From: Clostridia bacterium | GTDB lineage: Bacteria; Bacillota; DAOUPZ01 | DNA length: 64,000 nt | NCBI GenBank assembly: GCA_030625885.1 | Contig: DAOUPZ010000011.1 | Span: forward strand, 1 to 64,000 | Direction of reading: 5' to 3' | Shown here: in pieces, positions 58,454 through 64,000 of the stretch | How positions within the stretch are numbered: position 1 is the first letter of the stretch | Layout of the letters: each line of letters starts with the position of its first letter | Notes under the pieces: model-generated | The model's input: the letters and a program-made list of their open reading frames with translations, nothing else | Database searches by the model: none | Told to the model about the DNA's origin: nothing | Translations under genes and position numbers: made by a program

Positions 58454-59666
58454 ACCGGAACTTTTAGCACCCGCAGGCGATTTAGAGAAACTAAAATTTG
58501 CAGTGATATTTGGTGCAGACGCAGTATATATTGGCGGCAATGAATTTGGACTGAGAGCGACTGCGCGAAACTTTACAATAGAACACATGCAGGAAGGTAT
58601 TCAATTTGCACATCAACACGGCGCCAAAGTCTATTTAACCGTTAATATTTATGCGCATAATGAGGACATTGCAAAATTACCGGACTATCTATCAAGTTTA
58701 AGCGGATTGGATTTGGACGGACTGATTGTTTCCGATCTCGGTATATTATCATTGATTAAGGCGGAATTACCTCATATGCCGCTTCATCTGAGTACACAGG
58801 CCAATACAACCAATTGGTGCAGTGCCCAATTCTGGCAGCAGCAAGGTTTAGAGCGGATTATAGGTGCGCGTGAGCTTAGCTTAAAGGAAATTAAGGAGAT
58901 TACCCAAAAAGTTGATATTGAAATGGAAGGGTTTGTGCACGGTGCCATGTGTATTTCTTATTCCGGCCGTTGTTTGCTGAGTAATTTTATGGCTGGAAGG
59001 GATGCGAATCGGGGTTTATGTACACATCCTTGCCGTTGGGAGTATGCTGTAGTAGAACCCAAAAGGCCCGGTCAGTATTTTCCTGTCATTGAAGACGAAA
59101 GGGGAACTTATATTTTCAATTCTAAAGATATGTGTATGATTGAAAACATTCCCGAACTAATTGAGAGCGGCCTTGGCAGCTTGAAGATTGAGGGAAGGAT
59201 GAAAAGTGTTTATTATGTTGCGACGGTGACGCATGTTTACCGTCAGGCGCTAGATGCATATTTTAATGATCCGGATGGATATCAATTTGATCCGCAGTGG
59301 TTAGAAGAACTCCAAAAGGTCAGCCATCGTCCATTTACAACAGGATTTTATTTTAACAATCCAGGCAAAGAGGGGCAGAATTATGAAGATTCGGGATATA
59401 TTAGAGATTATTCTTTTGTTGGGGTTGTTTTGGATTATGATCAGCAAAAAAAGGAAGCCGTGATTCAGCAGCGTAATCATTTTGCTGTTGGGCAGGAAGT
59501 TGAGCTATTTGGTCCCCACACGCCTTTATTTACTCAAACAATAACCTCGCTTATAGATGAGGAAGGCCAGTCTGTAGAGGTGGCGCCGCATCCCCAGCAA
59601 ACCTTGCGCATGCCGGTTGATTATCCTGTTGAACCCTATACAATTCTTAGGCGAAAGGATAACTAA
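58443..59666 (+). CDS. U32 peptidase-family protein, probably TrhP-like tRNA hydroxylation factor
   Basis: 407 residues. The U32 signature EMEGFVHGAMCISYSGRCLL, shown in part as FVHGAMCISYSGRCLLSN, is present with the Fe-S-ligand-like Cys of GLCTHPCRWEY. The opening is PELLAPAGDLEKLKFAVIFG. In B. subtilis YrrN and YrrO (TrhP1/2) prepare ho5U34 in tRNA, which YrrM methylates. Here there is one U32 gene rather than two, coupled to the methyltransferase by overlap. Despite the name, peptidase activity is doubtful for this branch. AAAGGAAG precedes the ATG. Confidence 0.91.
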   Translation: MNHKPELLAPAGDLEKLKFAVIFGADAVYIGGNEFGLRATARNFTIEHMQEGIQFAHQHGAKVYLTVNIYAHNEDIAKLPDYLSSLSGLDLDGLIVSDLGILSLIKAELPHMPLHLSTQANTTNWCSAQFWQQQGLERIIGARELSLKEIKEITQKVDIEMEGFVHGAMCISYSGRCLLSNFMAGRDANRGLCTHPCRWEYAVVEPKRPGQYFPVIEDERGTYIFNSKDMCMIENIPELIESGLGSLKIEGRMKSVYYVATVTHVYRQALDAYFNDPDGYQFDPQWLEELQKVSHRPFTTGFYFNNPGKEGQNYEDSGYIRDYSFVGVVLDYDQQKKEAVIQQRNHFAVGQEVELFGPHTPLFTQTITSLIDEEGQSVEVAPHPQQTLRMPVDYPVEPYTILRRKDN

Positions 59667-59765
59667 ACCTGCTTATATTAGAGTGTTTTTTCATGTATAA
59701 ATAAGTGCTAACTCGAAAAAAATAATCCTAGGTTCGTCCAATAAATGAGAGAAAGGATGAAGCCC

Positions 59766-61454
59766 ATGGATGATATGAAACAATCGAATGGGTTAATTAA
59801 GCGAACCATCATTTTAGGGTTCGTTTTTTTAATGATATTCAGTTTTTTAGGGCTGCAATTATATCGAATACAAATGATTCATGGTAAACGTTTGGCGGAA
59901 GTGGCTTTTTCCCAACGCGCGCAAAAATTACCTTTAAAGGTGCCCCGTGGGGATATTTTAGATCGACACCTTGAACCGTTTACCAATCAAATGAAAGCAT
60001 TAAGTTGTTGCGCTTTCCCTGTGATTATTCCACCACAGCAACGTAGAGATATAGCGGTCAAACTTGCCCGGATTCTGCCGCTTGAGCAGGAAACGATTTT
60101 AAAAAAGTTAGAAGCACCTGTTTCTCCGCATGCTATATACGAACCATTGACGCTTGAAATGCAAGAAGAAATTTCATCTTTAGATATGCCTGGGATTATC
60201 GTTATTGATAAAAGAATGCGGTATGGAATTCCAGGTATCGCCCATCATGTTTTAGGTTACCTGAAGGAATGGAATAGTCAAGGGGATGCAGGTGTGGAGA
60301 AAAGTGCAAACTCGATATTACAACATCAGGAAAGAGAAAATGTTGTTGCTATGGTCGATGCGAGACGGGGAATGATTAGCGGTTTAGGTGTACGGCGGCA
60401 GCCTCCTAATAAAAAGAAAGAGCGGCATGTGGTATTAACATTAGATAAAAAGGTCCAGCAGTGTGTGGAAGATACCATGAATCGTTATATATCCAGCGGT
60501 GCGGTCATTGTTTTAAAGCCGCAAACAGGAGAAATTCTGGCTATGGCCAGTCGCCCGGACTTCCAACCTGAGGCACCAAACTTTCAAGAGGAAGATACGG
60601 AAGAGAACGGGAAGCTATTAAATCGGGGTATACGATCTTTTCCACCGGGTTCTGTATTTAAGGTGGTTGTAGCGGCAGCTGCATTAGAAGAGAAGTTGGT
60701 AGATCAGCAAGAAAAATTTTTGTGCCCGGGATATATTGAAGTGGGTCAACGTATGATTAAATGTCACCAATATAAGTCAGGGGGTCACGGAGAGATTACG
60801 TTTTCTGAGGGTATGGTGCATTCTTGTAATGTTGTTTTCATAGAGCTTGCAAACCGTTTGGGAAAAGAAATACTTATCAAGTATGCACAAAAATTTGGGT
60901 TTGGTGAAAAAACAGGAATCGGTTTACCGGGAGAGAAGGACGGACCGCTTCCCAATCTTTCTCAAATGTATTGTGGTGATCTGGCAAATGCAGCAATTGG
61001 GCAAGGGGAAATTAAAGTGACACCGTTGCAGGTGGCTCAGATGATGGCGGTCGTTGCTAATAATGGGGTTAGCGTACCGTTAATGCTCTTGAAAGAGGTG
61101 CGAGATGGAGAAGGTACATTGATTGAACGGTTTTCTAAGCGTCAGTCAACACGAGTTATTTCGCCTGATACGGCGTATGCACTGCAAAGGATGCTGGTAG
61201 ATGTGACCCTGAAAGGAACAGGATACCGTGCGCAAGTCAAGGGAACCGTAGTGGCCGGAAAGACGGGAACGGCTCAAACCGGGCAATACAATGAGGATGG
61301 CGATGAAATGACGCATGCCTGGTTTGCAGGTTATGCGCCGTCGGTTCAACCCCAATATGTTGTGGTGGTATTTGCAGAGAATGGTGGTTCCGGCGGCAGT
61401 GAAGCAGCCCCTGTGTTTAGAGAAATAGTGGAAAGTCTGCTAAAAGTTAATTAA
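59766..61454 (+). CDS. Class B penicillin-binding protein (transpeptidase)
   Basis: 562 residues from ATG 59766, nine bases after AAAGGA; 59745 and 59757 are in-frame alternatives. A single N-terminal membrane helix (about 13-33) is followed by the dimerisation region (PRGDILDRHLEP) and the transpeptidase domain with Ser296 in GSVFK, SCN near residue 358, and Lys499 in AGKTGTAQTG. Unlike SpoVD there is no PASTA domain. It cross-links peptidoglycan outside the membrane. Placement just before sigK suggests a sporulation role, such as cortex or septum synthesis; this is inferred. Confidence 0.92.
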   Translation: MDDMKQSNGLIKRTIILGFVFLMIFSFLGLQLYRIQMIHGKRLAEVAFSQRAQKLPLKVPRGDILDRHLEPFTNQMKALSCCAFPVIIPPQQRRDIAVKLARILPLEQETILKKLEAPVSPHAIYEPLTLEMQEEISSLDMPGIIVIDKRMRYGIPGIAHHVLGYLKEWNSQGDAGVEKSANSILQHQERENVVAMVDARRGMISGLGVRRQPPNKKKERHVVLTLDKKVQQCVEDTMNRYISSGAVIVLKPQTGEILAMASRPDFQPEAPNFQEEDTEENGKLLNRGIRSFPPGSVFKVVVAAAALEEKLVDQQEKFLCPGYIEVGQRMIKCHQYKSGGHGEITFSEGMVHSCNVVFIELANRLGKEILIKYAQKFGFGEKTGIGLPGEKDGPLPNLSQMYCGDLANAAIGQGEIKVTPLQVAQMMAVVANNGVSVPLMLLKEVRDGEGTLIERFSKRQSTRVISPDTAYALQRMLVDVTLKGTGYRAQVKGTVVAGKTGTAQTGQYNEDGDEMTHAWFAGYAPSVQPQYVVVVFAENGGSGGSEAAPVFREIVESLLKVN

Positions 61455-61475
61455 GTAAAAAAGGGCTTTGACAGG

Positions 61476-61504
61476 CACTAATATCATTAAACCTCCATAT
61501 GATA
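61476..61504 (+). promoter_or_regulatory. Candidate sigma-K/sigma-E-type promoter of sigK
   Basis: CACT (61476-61479), a 16-base spacer, then CATATGATA (61496-61504), which fits the sigma-K -10 consensus CATAnnnTA. sigK in B. subtilis is transcribed by sigma-E and sigma-K in the mother cell. Proximity to the gene is good (about 30 bases before the ribosome binding site). Confidence 0.5.
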
Positions 61505-61537
61505 GTTTTAAAACCTAATGGGTGGAGGTGAAAGTAC

Positions 61538-62242
61538 GTGCTGTCAGCCATCGTTGGCTTAGCTCTTTCATTATTAAAAGGCACATTATTGCTTGTATCT
61601 TTTGTTGCGAATAATACATTTCCTCAGCCTTTAACAAAAGAAGAAGAGGAAGAACAGTTAAAACGTTGGAAAGAAGGGTGCGATGAAGCAAGAGATATTT
61701 TGGTGGAAAGAAATTTGCGTTTAGTAGCCCATATTGTAAAAAAGTTTCCTTGTGTGGAAGTTGAGCAAGAAGATCTTATATCAATTGGAACCATCGGATT
61801 GATTAAGGGTATTAATACATTTGATATGGATAAAGGCGTTCGCTTAGCAACTTATGCTGCTCGATGTATTGAAAATGAAATTTTAATGCATCTGCGCGCC
61901 ACCAAAAAGAATCGGCTGGAAGTTTCTTTACAGGATTCCATTGGTACGGATAAAGAGGGGAATGAAATTTCTCTTATCGATATTCTTGGGACAGATCCGG
62001 ATGTTGTATTGGATATCGTGGAAACCAAGCTTGAATACCGGCATTTGTATAAAATCATTAAAGAATTAGATGAACGGGAAATGCAGGTACTTCATATGCG
62101 TTTTGGGTTAATGGATGGGATACGGAAAACACAAAAAGAGATTGCCAAACAATTAGGGATTTCTCGCTCTTATGTCTCGCGGATCGAGAAGAAGGCGATT
62201 TCTAAAATATTAAAAGAGTTAAAAGTAGAAAACTGCCAGTAG
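61538..62242 (+). CDS. sigK: RNA polymerase sporulation sigma factor SigK
   Basis: 234 residues from GTG 61538, eight bases after TGGAGGTG. The N-terminal pro-sequence (LSAIVGLALSLLKGTLLLVS) is hydrophobic, as in pro-sigma-K, which must be cut at a membrane. Region 2 (RNLRLVAHIVKKF, EDLISIGTIGLIKGINTFD, YAARCIENEILMHLR) and region 4 (REMQVLHMRFGLMDG to KEIAKQLGISRSYVSRIEKK) are complete. The gene is continuous, not split by a skin-like element. It directs late mother-cell genes for coat and cortex. It marks the organism as spore-forming or recently so. Confidence 0.96.
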   Translation: MLSAIVGLALSLLKGTLLLVSFVANNTFPQPLTKEEEEEQLKRWKEGCDEARDILVERNLRLVAHIVKKFPCVEVEQEDLISIGTIGLIKGINTFDMDKGVRLATYAARCIENEILMHLRATKKNRLEVSLQDSIGTDKEGNEISLIDILGTDPDVVLDIVETKLEYRHLYKIIKELDEREMQVLHMRFGLMDGIRKTQKEIAKQLGISRSYVSRIEKKAISKILKELKVENCQ

Positions 62243-62254
62243 CTGGCAGTTTTT
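62228..62254 (+). terminator. Terminator overlapping the sigK stop
   Basis: AAAACTGCCAG and CTGGCAGTTTT around TAG, followed by TT. The stop codon lies in the loop. Confidence 0.88.
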
Positions 62255-62444
62255 TCTGTGTAGTCGGGCAGTGTGGCTAAGATAGCGGCTAACGAAGATC
62301 GTTAGGGATCGTTACTAAGTAAAGATATGAATAAAAAGTGGTTAGTGCTAAAGGGCTGTTAAATATTCTATTAATCAAAAGTACCATAATGAAACAAAAA
62401 AATATAAAAAAGATACAAATAATGCAGGATTTTGTAAAAAAAAG

Positions 62445-62472
62445 TATAATATAACTTTAATACTAAAGTTAT
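62445..62472. promoter_or_regulatory. -10 box and inverted repeat before the last gene, probable operator
   Basis: TATAAT (62445-62450) is followed at once by ATAACTTTA-ATAC-TAAAGTTAT, a perfect 9-bp inverted repeat (62451-62472) with the same 4-base spacer as the MarR operator at 8835. GAGGAGGG follows. No good -35 box was found. It fits autorepression through the MarR-like C-terminal domain of the encoded protein. Confidence 0.55.
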
Positions 62473-62486
62473 GAGGAGGGAAACAA

Positions 62487-64000
62487 ATGGTTAACAACTT
62501 AAGTTCTAAACATAGTAAGCTGGTTGTTGACTTTTTATTGGAGACGATCGGCATAGAAACAGATGATTTTTATTGGTTATCAAAGGAAGTATCCGATTTT
62601 TATTCGGATAGCATTAAAGAGTTAGGGATTATAGAACAGATAACAGAATTATTTCCATTAGCAATTATACTTATTGATTGTAATTACAATATTATTTTTG
62701 CTAATTCAGCCTATAAAAAGCATTTTTGTTCTGATAAATCAGAATTGAAAAATAAAAACTACTTGCAAACCATTTTTGACAATAAGAAGTATGATCATCA
62801 GGGACGTTACTGCAGCCCAGTACTTTATAGTCTGGACACAGAACGGGAATTAAGACGTCAATACGCACGTATTAAACTGAGCTTAAGGCAGGAGCCTTAT
62901 CGTTATGAGATTTCAACTAAATTAATCCGTGATGACAATCTAGAAGTAAAAGGTGTTTGTGGCGTTTTCTTTGGCTTAGACGTTCATAATGATATCAATA
63001 AAACCATTGTCGATTTTAACTCGAGTCTTTTTTCGCATAACCCTAACCTCTTTTTTCTTATAAATGAGAAGATCGATACATTAATTCCTCAATATGGCCA
63101 ACATTTTAGTCATGTTGTTGAAAATTCAGAACTTTTGGGAAAAGCTTACGGTTTAAATGAACAGGACTTAGATTTATTGAAGAAAGCGGCAACCTTGCAT
63201 GAGTTTGGCAAGATTGCGATTCCGTCTGAAGTTTTACAGAAGGAGAAAGATTTTACAAAAGAGGAATTGGATATGCTTATGAAGCATTCTGAAACGGCCT
63301 ATCACCTATTTAAGAATGTAACAGGTTATGAAAAAGTGGCTTTGATTATTCGGCATCAATATGAACGATATGATGGGAAGGGCGAACCTTTTGGTTTAAA
63401 AGGGGAACAGATTCCGTTAGAATCTAGAATGATTGGTTTGGTTGATCACTTTGAACATATGCTAAGTGAGAATTTATATCTCAAAAACCTATCCATTAAA
63501 GAGGTATTGCACAAAATCAAAAATCAAAGCGGCAAGAACTTTGATCCTAAGTTGGTCAGTTTATGGGAAAGTATTATCAGTGATAAGCGCTTAAAAATAG
63601 AAAAACACCAAGAACTGAAGAAAACGCAAAACAGGTCGTTGCTCTACGAGAGTTATTCAATATGCAGAATTTTAGAAAAAGTAATTGCTGAAGAGATTGG
63701 AAATCATGCTAAAATTTCAGGGATTACTTTTCCTCAATATCATGTTCTGACAATCCTTCGTTTGCAAAATGATTTAATGATTTCCGAAATAGCGCGTTTA
63801 GGCTATTGGAGTATTGCTGGTGTTATGAGTTTGGTTGATGGTTTGAAGAAAAAAGGGCTGGTAAAAACCGAACCGGTTGAAAAGGGGAGAGGTTCTAAAG
63901 TTTTAATAACGGCCAGGGGTGAAGGTATTGTTGTAAATCAAATGGAGAATATGATGTCAAACCTCGATGAGGTTTTTGAAGATACTGAACTTGAAAATAT
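62487..64000 (+). CDS. PAS-like, degenerate HD-GYP and MarR-like fusion protein (runs off the window)
   Basis: At least 504 codons, open at the right end. ATG 62487 follows GAGGAGGGAAAC. Residues about 45-165 resemble a PAS sensor (LFPLAIILIDCNYNIIFANS). An HD-GYP-like domain (about 195-375) has TLHEFGKIAIPS (HE at 238-239 in place of HD), RHQYERYDGKGEP and GEP at 299-301 in place of GYP, so phosphodiesterase activity is doubtful. From about residue 405 a MarR-type winged helix follows (ITFPQYHVLTILRLQND, ISEIARLGYWSIAGVMSLVD, and the wing EKGRGSKVLITARGEG). I know of no standard family with this order. It may couple a c-di-GMP-like or other signal to DNA binding. Confidence 0.8.
   Translation, partial: MVNNLSSKHSKLVVDFLLETIGIETDDFYWLSKEVSDFYSDSIKELGIIEQITELFPLAIILIDCNYNIIFANSAYKKHFCSDKSELKNKNYLQTIFDNKKYDHQGRYCSPVLYSLDTERELRRQYARIKLSLRQEPYRYEISTKLIRDDNLEVKGVCGVFFGLDVHNDINKTIVDFNSSLFSHNPNLFFLINEKIDTLIPQYGQHFSHVVENSELLGKAYGLNEQDLDLLKKAATLHEFGKIAIPSEVLQKEKDFTKEELDMLMKHSETAYHLFKNVTGYEKVALIIRHQYERYDGKGEPFGLKGEQIPLESRMIGLVDHFEHMLSENLYLKNLSIKEVLHKIKNQSGKNFDPKLVSLWESIISDKRLKIEKHQELKKTQNRSLLYESYSICRILEKVIAEEIGNHAKISGITFPQYHVLTILRLQNDLMISEIARLGYWSIAGVMSLVDGLKKKGLVKTEPVEKGRGSKVLITARGEGIVVNQMENMMSNLDEVFEDTELEN

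Noticed and set aside
1-64000. tRNA, rRNA, prophage, or CRISPR loci
   Set aside because: No tRNA-like cloverleaf sequence, rRNA segment, phage structural gene, or spacer array was recognised in reading the window; a tRNAscan or CRISPR search was not possible.

Overview
The window reads as a chromosomal segment of a low-GC, Gram-positive, spore-forming anaerobe of the Clostridia. This rests on an intact sporulation sigma-K gene at the right end, ireB, a hemZ-type radical SAM gene, fdhD for formate dehydrogenase, and a gene order (hisS-aspS-6S RNA-rarA ... iscS-mnmA ... alaS-ireB-ruvX-DUF1292-mltG-O-methyltransferase-U32 peptidase) that matches the Bacillus subtilis yrv/yrr region. No species can be named from the sequence alone. 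TGA ends ordinary genes here (for example rarA), so the code is standard; one in-frame TGA looks like a possible selenocysteine codon.

Left part (1-31 kb) is accessory. It opens with a group II intron whose reverse transcriptase is broken by a TGA. From 2.1 to 13.4 kb lies a probable RiPP (modified peptide) locus: two very short peptides (3875-4000 and 12101-12220) and a Nif11-type precursor (8469-8726, minus), all with a similar acidic leader end and double glycine. Among them are a radical SAM/SPASM maturase, an exported papain-like protease with TPRs, a TPR protein with the same C-terminal domain, an RCC1-repeat exported protein, several lipoproteins and a MarR regulator behind a perfect 17-bp inverted repeat. 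From 13.8 to 16.5 kb a cassette of small paralogous peptides occurs twice around a CPBP membrane protease; each copy has back-to-back promoters and a possible small RNA. From 16.7 to 27.4 kb there are c-di-GMP and two-component signalling proteins. A MocR-type regulator divergent from an ECF S component (28 kb) suggests vitamin B6 uptake. RsbX-like phosphatase and CheR genes follow.

Right part (31.6-64 kb) is mostly housekeeping: hemZ, hisS, aspS, 6S RNA, an RseC-family gene with the in-frame TGA, rarA, two iscS-nifU pairs (the second joined to fdhD), an Rrf2 regulator with matching operators at its own promoter and at iscS1, mnmA, PRC-barrel protein, AI-2E family permease, alaS behind a leader terminator, ireB, an aldo/keto reductase, ruvX, mltG, a methyltransferase, a U32 peptidase, a class B PBP and sigK. 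The window ends inside a gene joining a degenerate HD-GYP domain to a MarR-like domain.

Two repeat families divide the window. A roughly 32-bp hairpin with loop GAACCGTC, always in the same orientation, lies between 2.6 and 23.3 kb. CAGGTAG-rich and ATTATGAATT-type repeats fill the intergenic regions from about 33 kb to 57 kb.
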